Assembly (NCBI GenBank): GCA_965153355.1
Contig: OZ231128.1
Location: 36,270,001 to 36,334,000 of the forward strand
Direction of reading: 5' to 3'
Source of the DNA: Flaccisagitta enflata
Taxonomy: Eukaryota > Chaetognatha > Sagittoidea > Aphragmophora
Length of the DNA: 64,000 bases
Position numbers and translations under genes: made by a program. This document shows positions 52,975-64,000 of the stretch, piece by piece. Within the stretch, counting starts at the first letter, position 1; every line of letters starts with the position of its first letter. Under the pieces are notes generated by a model. That model had not been told where the DNA came from. It saw nothing but the letters and a program-made list of their open reading frames with translations, and did not search any database.

Positions 52975-53915
52975 TGGGTGATCTCTCCGACCCCTCTAAC
53001 TATCGTGGCATTAAGCTGTCTTCCAGCCAAGCTTTTGCTGCCAAGCTGTTCCAGCCAAGCTTTTTGAATTTGCGATTCAAATAAAAACTTCGCATTTGCT
53101 GAAAAACCGACGATCTTCAATTTTGCTTCAAAAGGAAAACAAGTACAAATCACGCATTGTTTTCTCTCATATTAACTGTCAATCATTTCAATGAAAAGGG
53201 CTCGAATGCATATATGTAGCCTTCTTAGATGGCACAAAAGCCTTCGATCGAATATCACACTATGGCTAGTTTTCCAAGCTCATCACACGGAGTGTTCCTC
53301 TTTGCATTCTTTTGTGTTGGATATATTGGTATCTGAACATGACATGAAATGTCAAATGGGAAAACAAATTTAGCCGCGAGTTCAGGATTCCATTAGGAAT
53401 CAAACAAGGCGGCATCAACTTCCCCGAATTTTTTGGATGTTATATAGACGACATCGCTGCCATCTTAAGAAAATCCAATGTCGGATGTCATATGTATGGC
53501 ATATTTCTGGCACTGATCTTGTTTACAGATAATCTTTGTCTACTGGCGCCAACTCGTCAAACTCTGAACAAAATGATTCAGTTATGCGCAAATTATTGCA
53601 AAGAGTTTGGTCTTACATTTATTGCAAGTAACTCTAAGATTCTTGTATTCTCGAAATCTGACATTAACGTTAATAATCTTTTTCCAATTTTACTGAATGG
53701 AATAAAAAAGTTGAGTACGTAGACAGCATTGTTTACCTTGGCACAACTATTAGTAACAATTGTTTGGCCTTTTCTAACGCAATTGATCTCCCAAAATTCT
53801 ATCGTGCTTCAAATTCCATGTTGAGAGCCGTCAAGCAGCCCAATGAGGAGGTCCTGATACAGTTACTGTATTCTTGTTGCATTCCAATTCTCTCCTATAT
53901 ATGACACGGTGCAAG
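52975..53915 (+). pseudogene. Dead non-LTR retrotransposon reverse transcriptase
   Basis: The frames in order show: GDLSDPSNYRGIKLSS (about 52978-53025), a region before the fingers of LINE RTs; FLDGTKAFDRISH (about 53220-53260), RT motif A with the first catalytic Asp; FRIPLGIKQGGINFP (about 53380-53425), the G-K-Q-G motif; FTDNLCLLAPTRQ (about 53522-53562), where the usual YADD is FTDN; GLTFIASNSKILVFSKSD; EYVDSIVYLGTTIS (about 53715-53757) and FYRASNSMLRAVKQ plus LYSCCIPILSYI. Reading these requires at least three frame changes and passes stops, and the second catalytic Asp pair is damaged. Endonuclease and 3' end are not found. The clade looks like the jockey/CR1/L2 group, but this is a guess from motif style. 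Confidence 0.8.
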
Positions 53916-54548
53916 ATTGCGTGAAATTAGGTAGTCACCAAGGTTAAAAAATCAAAGTGCCATAAAATATTTTTTTTCTTCATGGTAGCATAGTAAATCA
54001 CTTTCTGATTACAAAACAAAAAAAAAAATAATGCAAAATCTATTTTATTTAGCTAAATATTAATGATTTGATATTTAGTGATGATTTTCACAATATAATG
54101 AGATTCTTTCATATTTATCAAGTATATTCAATAAGAAAATACTTAAAAATATTGTTATTATATCTAATTCATATAAAGTATCCAATTTTTAAAATTTGTT
54201 TTATTAATTTGCTCAATTACTAGTCAATAAAAGCAATAGAAAAACATTTTTTGCTCATTTTTTCATCATATCATAATTTGATTGTTATGATCTGGATGTT
54301 AGCTTGCGATTACACATTCAGCAGTTGTCTATAACTTCAATCATCCATACTTTGTATGCACATTCATTCATTCATTCATTCATTCATTCATTCACTCAAT
54401 CATTCATTCTTTCGTTCATAAATTTGATTTGATTTGATGAGATAAGATTTCAATTCAGTCATGAATGATAACTATTTTTTCATCTGCTTTTCTCATCGAT
54501 AGCAATCCTTAATTCTGAACCAAATAGAGGGCTGAGCGACCCACCAAC
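53916..54548. other. AT-rich spacer with (ATTC)n
   Basis: ATTC tetranucleotide at 54361-54416. No gene is seen. Confidence 0.4.
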
Positions 54549-54699
54549 CGACACATCAGTCTTATGGAAGGGCAGGGGCGTGGATTGAACAGATGCACAT
54601 GCTAGACATCTGCACAGGATAAAAACGAGGACGGAAATACGACCAATACAGAATCAGTTAGAATGGGCAGAAGCAGTTATTCTGGTGGACAGGGGCAGT

Positions 54700-54855
54700 T
54701 TTGTGGGTGGTTGGGGGCTGTTATGTGGATGGGTATGAAAAGTGGCAAGTCCTTCTATTCAATCAATACTCCCTCTCAATGAGAAAGGCTCTTTTAGAGT
54801 CGCTCCCGACCAATGAACATACCCTCTGATCAGTCGCTTAGAAAGCGACTAAAAA
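54700..54855 (-). repeat. Family A repeat, diverged, T-A covariant stem
   Basis: Hairpin AGTCGCTTAGAAAGCGACT at 54832-54850 (8-bp stem) followed by AAAAAG. The 5' part is only vaguely similar (GGGCAGGGGC, GTGGGTGGTTGGGGG). Confidence 0.5.
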
Positions 54856-54866
54856 GCATTCATGAA

Positions 54867-55018
54867 TGAACAAGGCCAAGTAGGCCAATAGGTGCGACGT
54901 GTGGATTGTCAAATGAATGCATTACCGACTGACCGACCGACTGACGATCCAACCGATCGACCAACCGACTGAACAACAGACACAGCCAGTTATAGAGGTG
55001 CGTTGACGCACCTAAAAA
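54867..55018 (-). repeat. Family A repeat, AGGTGCGT stem
   Basis: GAACAAGGCCAAGTAGGCCA, GACCGACCGACTGACG tract, CACAGCCAGTTATAG, hairpin AGGTGCGTTGACGCACCT at 54995-55012 and then AAAAAA. Confidence 0.75.
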
Positions 55019-55020
55019 AC

Positions 55021-55158
55021 AAGTAACGCGGGGTCACAATATCGTTGTGGACTGGTGGGCAGGGCCATCCAACCCCCAGCTTTACCCCAACCCCAACCCC
55101 AACTCCTAACCCCCACTCCGACACAAACACACATACAATAACAACTGCACCATCATAG
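55021..55158. repeat. Family C unit, uninterrupted, without long microsatellite
   Basis: AACGCGGGGTCACAATATCG, TGGTGGGCAGGGCCATCCAA then CCCCCAGC, AACCCC units, ACAACTGCACCATCATAGAT. It provides the empty site for the nested hAT at 36569-37902. Confidence 0.65.
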
Positions 55159-55162
55159 ATGC

Positions 55163-55168
55163 GAGTTT

Positions 55169-55212
<44 letters not shown>

Positions 55213-55572
55213 GTTTCTTTCTATCTTTCTTTCTATCTTTCTATCTTTCTTTCTTTTTCTTTTTTTCTTTCTTTCTTTCTTTATGATTCTCTTTTTCTTT
55301 CATCTTTTTTTTTCTTTCTGCTTTTTTCTTTCTTGTTTCGTTCTTTTTTAGCTTTGTTTGTTTCTTTCTTTGTCGTTTCTTTTTTTTTCTTTCTTTCTTT
55401 CTTTTTTTTTCTTTCTTTCTTTCTTTCTTTCTTTCTTTTTTTCTTTCTTTGTTTCTTTCTATCTCTCTTCCCATTGTGTCTTTTGTACTTGTTTTTTTCT
55501 TTCTTTTTTTTCCTGCCTCTTTCTGTCTTTCTTTCTTTCTTTGTTTTTTCTCTTTCTTCCTCTCTATCAATT

Positions 55573-55631
<59 letters not shown>

Positions 55632-55800
55632 CTCTTTTTTTTATTTATTCTTTATTTCTTTCTTGCTCGTTCTTTTTTTTTCTCTCTGTTTTCCTTTCTT
55701 TCTTTCTTGTTCTTTCTTTCTTTCTCTCTTTTTTCCTTTCTTTCTTTCTTTCTTTCTTTTTTTCTTTCTTTCTTTTTTCTTTTTTTCTTTCTTTTTCGGT
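55163..55800. repeat. (TTTC)n long imperfect array
   Basis: Over 600 bp of TTTC with T runs and interruptions. Phe/Ser/Leu frames are artefacts. Confidence 0.95.
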
Positions 55801-55859
55801 TCTTTTTTCAATTCACTCTTTTGGATGTCCCTCTTCATATCCGTCTATCTTTCCCCCCC

Positions 55860-56140
55860 CTCTCGAGACCTAAAGTCCCATTAAAGCCTATTGAGGCCTG
55901 AAATCTTGTTCTAGAGCCTGAAACTGGCCCAAAATAAGCCAAAAATCAGCCCTATATGCCTGAAAACTTCCCTCCCAAAGCCAAAAATTGCTGAATTCAC
56001 TAAAGACTGAAATCAGTGTTCACTTGCTCTATCCTGAGAGCAGCCCTCACATGCATGAAGCCCCAATCTAGACTGTCCAGGTCTAAAATCTAGTCTTTAG
56101 AACCTAAAATCAACCCTCTTAGGCTCTGTAAAGCAGCCCC
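55860..56140. repeat. Highly degenerate family B minisatellite
   Basis: GAGGCCTGAAATCTTG, GAGCCTGAAACTGGCCC, CCTAAAATCAACCCTCTTAG units survive, and the arms are not detectable. Confidence 0.4.
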
Positions 56141-57515
56141 CCCTCCTGCATCTGTTCACCGGATGTTTGAAAACTCACCTCTGCTCTCAGCCCACAATCT
56201 TGTGACAGGAATTCAGGAACTGTGAATCATGTATAATCCTTGATTGATTTGGAGTTCGTACCAGCATATTAGCCTCCTAAGATCTAATCAGGGCTGTAGA
56301 GAGAAATAACGCCCCTCCCCCCATTGACTATTCTGGTCAAACCTGCCTTCCTCCCCTTATATTGTTCTTTTACCGCATAAAAATTCGCTCCAGTGATTTT
56401 TTGTGTGTCTTTCTTTTCTTTTTTTTTCCCACACATTAGGGGGCCCTTAAGCCCCCCTAGGGCCTGGGCCCCTATCTTAGATGGGGGTGACCCCCCTCTG
56501 CATGACCCTGGATCTAAATGAGCCACCTGGCCACTCATGGGGACCCTCAGAGCCTTAATTTGTGCTCATCAGTGGTAAGATCAAGTTTCAAGAAAAAATT
56601 CACAATTTTGTCATTCCGACATGTCTCATTGAGAATCAAAAATTTACATAAAAAATGAAAAAATGAAAAAATGAAAAACATCAGCACCTGGCAAAATCCA
56701 ATATCTAGGTGCTCATGTTTTTGGAAATGCAAAATTGTTTTTGGTTTTCTGTATTCTTGATTCTCAAATTCCAAAATGTTTTTCTCCGAAACCCTTGATT
56801 GCCACACATCTCAACACAAAAATTGTAAAAACGCATGTTAAAATGTTCGCAGGGGGATGAAATTTGAACTGCAAGTGGATGACACATCCGGTTAACTTGT
56901 CCTAAAATCTTGTGACGCTGCGCCATCAGGAAGTGCGCCAAATCAGAGCAGAACCAATTTTTGCAAAAATTTTTCATTTTTCATTACATTTTGGCTATTT
57001 CTATATTTATTTTTATTTTGGCATATAGATCTTTAAGATAAGTGTGACAATTTTTTTCACACAAACCTTATGATAGCCTGAGTGGATTTCATCTAAAAAC
57101 AGGAACTGAAACCACAATTTGTGTCGTCAACAGTGTAAAGAAGTCATGATGTCTGGATCATTAGAGCGGTTTTTTGAGATTTTCTTATTTTTCTTTAAGA
57201 GAGATCACTTCAATTAGAGCTCTTATGAGCCCACAAGAGTATCATCTGCCTGGGAAGTGATAATATGATATCTATTTTGCCAGCAGAACACATTTTTGGT
57301 CAAAAATGAAAGTTTTCGATACAAAATTATATGCAAAAATCATGTGTCTAGCTAATTCACTTTTATCTTTCTCCATGTCATATGTCCTGTGAAAGTCTAT
57401 CCATCACACCAAAAGCAGGACTGCACTACAGCTATAAATGACGCATTACGACTAGTGTTTGGTTACAAACTTACAATCGTTAGGAGAGTGTGAGGAGTCT
57501 GCGAGAGTTTATAGT
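56141..57515. other. Spacer without recognised gene
   Basis: AT-rich, with a C/G-rich patch at 56440-56500 (GGGGGCCCTTAAGCCCCCCT, a near-palindrome). No exon is supported. Confidence 0.3.
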
Positions 57516-57520
57516 TGCGG

Positions 57521-57687
57521 ACACGCAACTCTATAAGAGGCTTTGTCCATCCATCCGTCCGTCAGTACATGCATTGGTCCGTCTGACCATCGGTCCATAA
57601 CGCACAAGTTGAAAAGTGGGAAAACGCGTATATCCGCCCCTGCCCACTCGACCGCAACTGGTATTGGCCGTGTATCCGGCTTTGTTT
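57521..57687 (+). repeat. Family A repeat, AGTTGCG stem
   Basis: Hairpin AGTTGCGGACACGCAACT at 57523-57540, CTATAAGAGGCTTTGTCC, right end GGCCGTGTATCCGGCTTTGT. Confidence 0.75.
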
Positions 57688-57844
57688 GGATACAAATTTC
57701 TTGTTGAAATCTTCCTACATGCAAAAAAAAAAAAAAAAAGAAAAATTCAACAGATCAATTTTGTGTCATCATAACCCAATCATTTCATGCATTGCTCGTA
57801 ATCTGGTTTTGGAACAGCAATGATTGTATTTTTGAATGTATTTT

Positions 57845-57964
57845 TTAGTTGCGTGCACGCGACTCTAAAACCCGCTCTGTCCGTCTTTTGATCTTATGGT
57901 CTTTTAGTCTTTTAGTCTCATGGTCTTAACAACCGCACGCGACTGTAAGGTGTTGGCCTTGTTT
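57845..57964 (+). repeat. Family A repeat, short, with TCTTTTAGTC units
   Basis: Hairpin AGTTGCGTGCACGCGACT (one T-G pair), four TCTTTTAGTC-like units, right end CCGCACGCGACTGTAAGGTG plus TTGGCCTTGTTT. Confidence 0.75.
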
Positions 57965-58084
57965 AAGGTTAGAATAACTTCATAATACGTCTTCTCAAAT
58001 TTTACTTGTCTTAAGTTGGAGCTGTTGGAAGGATTGTCCTTGACTGTCTTATTGTCAATTTTCTGATGTTGAAGAAGAAACCTT

Positions 58085-58238
58085 GGGGCTGAGATTTGAA
58101 TCTCGAGGCTGGGATTTGAGCCATGAGGCTGGGATTAGGGCATCAAAGTGGGTGGTAGTACGGAGTAGGAGCTTTGTCTATTCTTACTCGCGCTTCCACA
58201 ATCATGGGTCATCGGTACCTTCGGGGCCGCTGATAAAA
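58085..58238 (-). repeat. Family B fragment
   Basis: GGGCTGAGATTTGAATCTCG units and GGGTCATCGGTACCTTCGGG plus GCCGCTG from an arm. Confidence 0.5.
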
Positions 58239-58249
58239 AAGTAAAAAAA

Positions 58250-58415
58250 AGGGAAAAACAGAAAAAAAAAACCAGAAAAAGAGAAAAAGAGAAAAAGAGA
58301 ATAAGAGAAAAAGAGAAAAAGAGAAAAAGAGAAAAAGAGAAAAAGAGAAAAGGAGAAAAAGAGAAAAAGAGAAAAAGAGAAAAAGAGAAAAAGAGAAAAA
58401 GAGAATAAGAGAAAA
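58250..58415. repeat. (GAAAAA)n
   Basis: About 25 GAGAAAAA-like units, resuming for a few units after the following A insert at 58551-58580, so the A copy seems to have inserted into the array. Confidence 0.9.
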
Positions 58416-58417
58416 CG

Positions 58418-58550
58418 AGAACAAGGTCAAGTAGGCCAATAAGCAGCGACGTGTGGATCGTCGAATGAATGTGTTACCAACAAACCAACCGACCAACCAA
58501 TCGACCGACGGACAGAGCCAGTAATAGAGGTGCTTTATCGCACCTAAAAA
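58418..58550 (-). repeat. Family A repeat inserted in a (GAAAAA)n array
   Basis: GAACAAGGTCAAGTAGGCCA to the hairpin AGGTGCTTTATCGCACCT at 58528-58545, then AAAAA. The same purine array lies on both sides. Confidence 0.75.
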
Positions 58551-58839
58551 GAGAAAAAGAGAAAAGGGGAAAAAAGAACGAGAGAAAATGATTCGAAAAA
58601 ATCCACTATTTCAGCAAAAATAAGGCCGGATACACGGCTACCAAAGTCATACAGTAGATGTCGTCTAGACTTGGAAATACGGGGGCCCTCATATCCTTAC
58701 TACTATTTGCGCCAATGAAATGAAACTGTGTCTGTATAATGCTTTTGTCCTATAGGGTTGACGATGGGATATGGCAGCTCTGTGGATAGAAAAATTTTTT
58801 GAATGTACTAAAACAAATTTGTTTTGCTCGAACAGCTGC

Positions 58840-58937
58840 CAGAATTAGTCAAGAGGTTAACTCACTTGATTTCAAATCCTTCTTAATCAATTTATTTCTT
58901 CAAAAATTCCAGGTTCGAATCCCAGGCTTGTTTTGCG
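58840..58937 (+). pseudogene. tRNA-like segment with Pol III boxes
   Basis: TTAGTCAAGAGGTTAAC (58845-58861) resembles an A box, and GGTTCGAATCC at 58912-58922 is a perfect B box. Spacing suits a Ser/Leu-type tRNA, but the acceptor stem and much of the T stem do not pair, so it is a tRNA pseudogene or SINE head. Confidence 0.3.
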
Positions 58938-59009
58938 ATTAAAGCAAATAGATGAAGCTGAAATTCTGCCATAAGAGTGATTGATCCTAATATTTTATAT
59001 TAAAAGTTT

Positions 59010-59394
59010 TTTTAGTCGCGTGCATGCGACTCTACAACCCGCTTTGTCGGTCCGTCCATCCGTCGGTCTGTTGGTCCGTCGGTCCGTCCGTCCGTCCGTC
59101 CGTCCGTCACACTTTACTTTTTTGAACTATAACGTCAACTCTTTGGTCATTTTAAGTCATTTTAATTCATTTATTGTTATTTTAAGTCATTTTGAGTCAG
59201 TCTAAGTCATTTTAAGTCATTTTAAGTCATATTAAGTTATTTTAAGTTATTTTTGGTTTTTTGGTTTTTTAGTCATTTTAAGTCAATTTTGGTCATTTTA
59301 GGTCATTCTAAGTCATTGAAAGTCATTCTAAGTCATTCTAAGTCATTCTTTGTCTGTAAGTCTCGCACGCGACTTATAGGTGTTGGCCTTGTTT
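59010..59394 (+). repeat. Family A repeat with 10-bp array, nested in family D
   Basis: Hairpin AGTCGCGTGCATGCGACT at 59014-59031 (one G-T pair), CGGTCCGTCC tract, about 18 AAGTCATTTT units, right end GCACGCGACTTATAGGTG plus TTGGCCTTGTTT. Confidence 0.8.
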
Positions 59395-59824
59395 GTAAGG
59401 TAAGCCATAGGGGGATGCCATACCCCATCGTCAACCCCTCTATACATTACACTAGCAAAATATCAGTCCCCTCACTGTACTGATGCTGAGGTTATGAGCT
59501 CCCCCGTATTTCCAAGTCTAGACGACATCTACTGTATGTGAGTGGGCAAGAACTATGATGAAAAGGAACAATTGGGCAATGGCAGCAATGCAAAAAAAAA
59601 ACTTTAAACGCCGAAACAGCTAAATGATACCGATACAACGGACCTACCAACGGATGGACCGACCATCAAAGCGGGTTATAGAGTCGCGTGCAGGCGACTA
59701 AGAAATAATAAGACGCAGGTTGACGCGCTAGGGTGAGCGACGTGAGGTAATTGGTTTTCAACGTTGGGGCGCCAGACTGGACCTGATTAGCTGCACCTGT
59801 TCGTTGTTCACTGTTTTTTCCCTT

Positions 59825-60295
59825 TTTAGGCATTGGCCCCGAGGGGGACGAAGTCCTGTAGAACACAGGGGAACTTTTGTTCATTCGTCTGTCTGTTTGT
59901 TCATTCGCTCGTCCCCCTTAGGCCCTCTCAGACCTGAAATCTGTCCTGTCAGGCCTGAAATCTGCCCCCTTAGGCCTGAAATCTGCCCTCTCAGGCCTTG
60001 AATCTGTTCTCTCAGACCTTAAAGGCTTTGAATCTGAGAGGGCAGATTTCAGGCCTCACTGGGTAGATTTCAGGTCTGAGAGGGCAGATCTCAGGCCTGA
60101 GAGGCCCTGGGGGGGGGATGGACAGATGGACGGACAAACAAACAGAAGAACAAACAAACAAAGGAAAGTCTCCCCGGGTGTTTTAAAGGACTTTGTCCCC
60201 TTTGGGTCCGCTGCCCTGCTTCCTTTCAATTGGATTCACAACCATTCAAGCAACGGGTATTGCTGGCCACATATTGCTCTTGGGCGACTGGTTCT
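59825..60295 (+). repeat. Family B element, complete
   Basis: Left arm GGCATTGGCCCCGAGGGGGA plus GTCCTGTAGAACACAGGGG, array with orientation switch at about 60035, decayed right arm GTCTCCCCGGGTGTTTTAAA plus CCCCTTTGGGTCCGCTGCCC, tail to GGGCGACTGGTTC. Confidence 0.75.
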
Positions 60296-60930
60296 TTTTC
60301 TTAAAGTTGATATGTCTGTCGGTCGATCAGGTGTGTATGAGTGGTTTAACAATATCTGTTTTTGCCAAAATGGTTAGATAGCATTTTCTATCGCTGCTCC
60401 AAACAAGCCAAACACGTGGCTGTTGTCCCAGAATTTGTGCGGGAACAGTGATGAAAAACTGTATTCAAACTTGAAGGATGGGCAAAAGGACGGATACGGA
60501 AATTATACCGGCGGAAGAGCTTATGGACGGACAGACCGACAAATGGATGGCAGTAAAAAAGAATTCATGCGAACGATGCCAGGTGCGTCGGAAGGTTTTA
60601 AAGACATTTTGTTAACGAAAACACCTGGAAATGTTTTGTCATTCAAGGGAGGAAGGACGGATGGACAGACATACGGGCGAATGGATGGATAGATGGACAG
60701 ATAGAGGGCGGGCAAAAAGATGGACGCAGAAGACGGACGGATAGACGGATCAACTGATAAACCCACCAAAAATGGATTATAAATCTAGTTATAAATTTAC
60801 TTGCCACGCAAGTAACGTGACCCTACCAAGATAAAGATCGTTTCATATGCGAACGCACGGGCTGTTAAGAAGGAGAGTTGAAACCGGAAGTAGAAGGCGG
60901 AAGTAGAAGGCGGAAGTAGAAGGCGGCGCA
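60296..60930. other. Spacer with GGACGGAC tracts
   Basis: GGACGGAC/GATGGACAGA runs at 60520-60760 resemble the internal tract of family A, without ends. GGCGGAAGTAGAA repeats four times at 60885-60925. Confidence 0.4.
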
Positions 60931-61130
60931 CACTGGCCCTAAATGACCACCTATCAAGCTCCTAGGTCTATCTCAACTCTATCCACTCATAACCACCATC
61001 TTCCATCCTCACACTGGCCCTAAATGACTACCTATCAAGCTCCTAGGCCTATCTCAACTCTATCCACCTATAACCACCACCTTCCACCTTCCACCTTCCA
61101 CCTTCCACCTTCCACCTTCCACCTTCCACC
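60931..61130. repeat. 80-bp tandem duplication and CCTTCCA repeats
   Basis: CACTGGCCCTAAATGA at 60931 and 61011 begins two copies of an 80-bp unit. (CCTTCCA)n follows at 61079-61129. Confidence 0.85.
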
Positions 61131-61214
61131 CGCGGCGCGTCTGGATCGAGAGTAACAAATAAAACCGTATGGAAGCAAACAGAATTTCGTATGCTTAAGA
61201 GGTCAAACAGGTCA

Positions 61215-61762
<548 letters not shown>

Positions 61763-63315
61763 CTCTTTAAATTTCTGTGGCTGATGGTGATCGTTATTTT
61801 TATGGTTCAGTTTACCCCAGACATCTGGTGATCGTCACGAAAAAGAATGAAAATCGAGTGGTCGGAAACAAACCCTATAAAGATTGTTCCAGGTGAAAGT
61901 GGTCCACGATATTCCATGTGAACTGGATTCTTTACTTGGTGAATGAGATCCATTATGTCAGACCGTCAGTCGGCTGTCGCTGTGATTGACTTATATTCAA
62001 TGATTGATTTGAATTCAATCATTTATCGAAAGTCAATGATTGATTGAATAAAAGTGCCGTTACTTCACCCAAATAATTTTACACAATTTCTTGCTCACCC
62101 GATCGGGTTGATATGCATGGAATAACTTATCGTATTTCTCCTAAGTAGAGCTCCCCTGCCTTTTTTTGCACTTTACGAAAGAAGAGAGAAAGAAAAGCTC
62201 AAAATCAAAGATAGCGTTATTCTTGTCTGAGCATGTTTTTCCTCTTTCTCTCTTGCTTCTTATTTCTCCTTTGATTCTTTTACTCTCCCAAAAAATGATA
62301 TACTGCATTCTAAATGGTTCCAGATACGGTAACCAGATTAAAATCATTTCGAAGATTTTTTTTAATGAATATGAAATTAGTTTTTTTTTTTTTAATCTAT
62401 CACGCGTTTTTAGAAGCTGAGATATCCGTAATATAAGGTGTAGATATGTACTTTTTTTCCTAGGTAGTGGTTCTGGATGTCACCATATTCAATTTGATTA
62501 TCGGTCCGTCCCGCTGTCTTTAAGATTTCTGGTTTGAAAAAAATCTTTTCTAAGACTGCCCATGCCAGACCGTCCACGACTGATGCAGAGGTTGAGGTGC
62601 TTCGAAGCATCTTTGGGCAGATGTATGTAAAGAAATCTAAAAAGTTTTGAAATAGATGCTTTGAGCTGAGGCTAAATTGGCAACGCTTGAAAAAATCAGC
62701 GCAGCGCGGCGAGAAATGAATAGGTTCAGAAATCAGTGCAGTGGCTACCGCCAAACCATATGAATTGTAAGCGTTTGTAAAAACGATCTTTTCAAAAGCA
62801 GAGATATAAAATTGATTTCAATTATGAAACATTTAAAGAGGCAAAGAGTAGGGGAAAATGACAGAAACCGCCCGATATGAACAAACCCAAAACAGGGCAA
62901 CAGTAGCAGACATTTGGGCAGTAAAATGCTCAAACTTGATACATATACACTAGAATGAGTAGAAATTTAAAATGAAATATTTCATTAATATCTTAGACTG
63001 ATCAACCAATAGATCAACCATTATGTACAGCAACTGAGCAACATACTGATATTGATGCGCATATTGATTTTCATATCTACGACTAAAACAAAAGTTGTAA
63101 TGAATCGCAAAAAATTGTTTTAGGCTTGTAGCTCAAGTGAATTGCAAAATCAGGTCGTCTGCTTTTTTGCAATGACGATGAAAAGTCAAAGAATGAAGAA
63201 GAGATGGAGGGAAAAACACTTTTATTCAAATACACACACCATCAAGCACTTCCCTTTCATCTCTCTCTTCTCTTTCGTCGGGTTCTTTCTTTCTTTGGTT
63301 TTTTCTTGCTTTCTG
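61763..63315. other. AT-rich region without recognised gene
   Basis: Short ATTGAATTCAATCA palindromic words at 61985-62045. No exon, RNA or repeat family is recognised. Confidence 0.3.
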
Positions 63316-64000
63316 TTAGAAATGTATGTCCGTCCGTCTATTGGGTATGTGTGCTTTTGTCTCTTTTGTGTGCTTTTGGCTTTTTTCTCTTTTTCGATTA
63401 TTCAATGCCCGCGTCTTTTGTTTCTCGCCATTTTTTATATTGAACGCTAGATGGGTAACCATATGGTTGCGCCTTGTATTTTGTGCCATTTGTTTTTATT
63501 ACGTAGGTGAACATGCGTATCTCGTCTTTCGTATCATCCAATTTTTGGATTGATTGATTTTATTTATTTACGGCATTGCTTCTTAAAGTGATTGATTGAT
63601 TTTTCGTGATCGTCTGAATGCGCCCTTGGAATTCACTAATTTCAATAATCTCTCATCTTTTTATTGCAGATAAACTAATGAACGGACAATTAACGTTAAT
63701 TTGACTTCGACAGACTGTGGGTTGAAACCAACGAAAGTGGGCCTAAAAGTAAGTTTTATAGACGCGCGTTTGTTTTTATTATCGTTGTTTTATCTTGTCT
63801 TCCGGTCTGTTATTTGTCTTTTGCCCTTTTGCATTTTTATCGCCGGATTTTAGTATGGTTTTATAATGTCCAGCTTGCATATAGGGATGATATGGATAAT
63901 TGAATGGGATGGGTGGGCAGGGGCATTATCAGGTGGCATGGGCTCTGAAGAAGATGAACATGTTGTCATGTGCTGTTTCTGTCCTTATTGTGTCCTATCT
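63316..64000 (+). repeat. Arm 2 of a long-range inverted repeat, truncated by the window end
   Basis: Reverse complement of 14067-14767 with scattered differences. Begins GTTAGAAATGTATGTCCGTC, ends TTATTGTGTCCTATCT at the window end. Copies of a dispersed element ~49 kb apart. Confidence 0.65.

Larger units (their letters stand above)
58650..59536. mobile_element. Family D element, third copy, with inserts
   Basis: Ends TACAGTAGATGTCGTCTAGA and TCTAGACGACATCTACTGTA, inserted at a TA within a family A copy. The interior is not the long foldback seen at 41301-41868. It holds a tRNA-like segment and another family A copy. Confidence 0.75.
58619..59702 (-). repeat. Family A repeat interrupted by a family D element
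   Basis: The left part AATAAGGCCGGATACACGGC plus TACCAAAGTCA (58619-58650) continues at 59537 as TGTGAGTGGGCAAG, to the hairpin AGTCGCGTGCAGGCGACT at 59683-59700. The interruption is 58650-59536. Confidence 0.75.

Noticed and set aside
55085-55110. AACCCC units resembling telomeric repeat
   Set aside because: Only three or four units within a family C repeat, so no telomere or interstitial array.
55159-55884. 241-codon Phe/Ser/Leu frame resembling a membrane protein
   Set aside because: Pure (TTTC)n low complexity. The hydrophobicity is an artefact of the repeat.

Overview
The window is nuclear DNA of an animal: spliced genes with GT-AG introns, a metazoan-type ionotropic glutamate receptor fold, non-LTR retrotransposon remains and very dense microsatellites. 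I cannot fix the phylum. A repeat-rich invertebrate (lophotrochozoan or crustacean) fits the receptor type and the microsatellite-linked repeat families, but this is inference. No prokaryotic operons, CRISPR arrays or rRNA genes are visible.

Layout. Positions 1-13855 and 16588-27524 are two direct copies of one ~11-14 kb segment. Each carries a three-exon divergent ionotropic glutamate receptor (iGluR/IR-like) gene (5456-10608 and 20054-24240) with the same flanking repeats. They are separated by an unrelated GC-richer piece (13857-16577) that ends in a 10-N assembly gap, so either a real tandem duplication or two haplotypes joined by the assembler is possible. Then come a standalone LINE ORF1-like gene (28088-29020), a small two-exon gene for a predicted secreted peptide (30691-31483) whose intron holds a MITE, a transposon graveyard (33-49 kb), a candidate first coding exon (49883-49955), a dead LINE reverse transcriptase (52975-53915) and more repeats to 64 kb. 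The last 685 bases are an inverted copy of 14067-14767.

Most of the window is made of a few short repeat families, named here for convenience. Family A is ~150-400 bp with a terminal hairpin (such as AGTCGCGTGCTACGCGACT) at one end and GGCCTTGTT at the other; the stem differs between copies but stays paired. Family B is a foldback unit: long inverted arms containing a GGCCCCTTCGGGGCC hairpin enclose a 20- or 21-bp minisatellite, followed by a structured tail. Family C is an A-like unit carrying a large CA/TG microsatellite. Family D is a Tc1/mariner-like foldback element ending TACAGTAG...CTACTGTA. Family E and family F are short unclassified dispersed repeats. Two nested hAT-like elements have perfect 8-bp target duplications and matching empty sites elsewhere in the window.

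The receptor genes keep pore and membrane segments but appear to lack the canonical glutamate-contacting Arg and Glu, which points to a chemosensory IR-like or otherwise divergent role. The most unusual signals are the compensatory variation in the family A hairpin and the family B foldback/minisatellite architecture, where comparison of the two large copies shows a B unit present in one and absent from the other.
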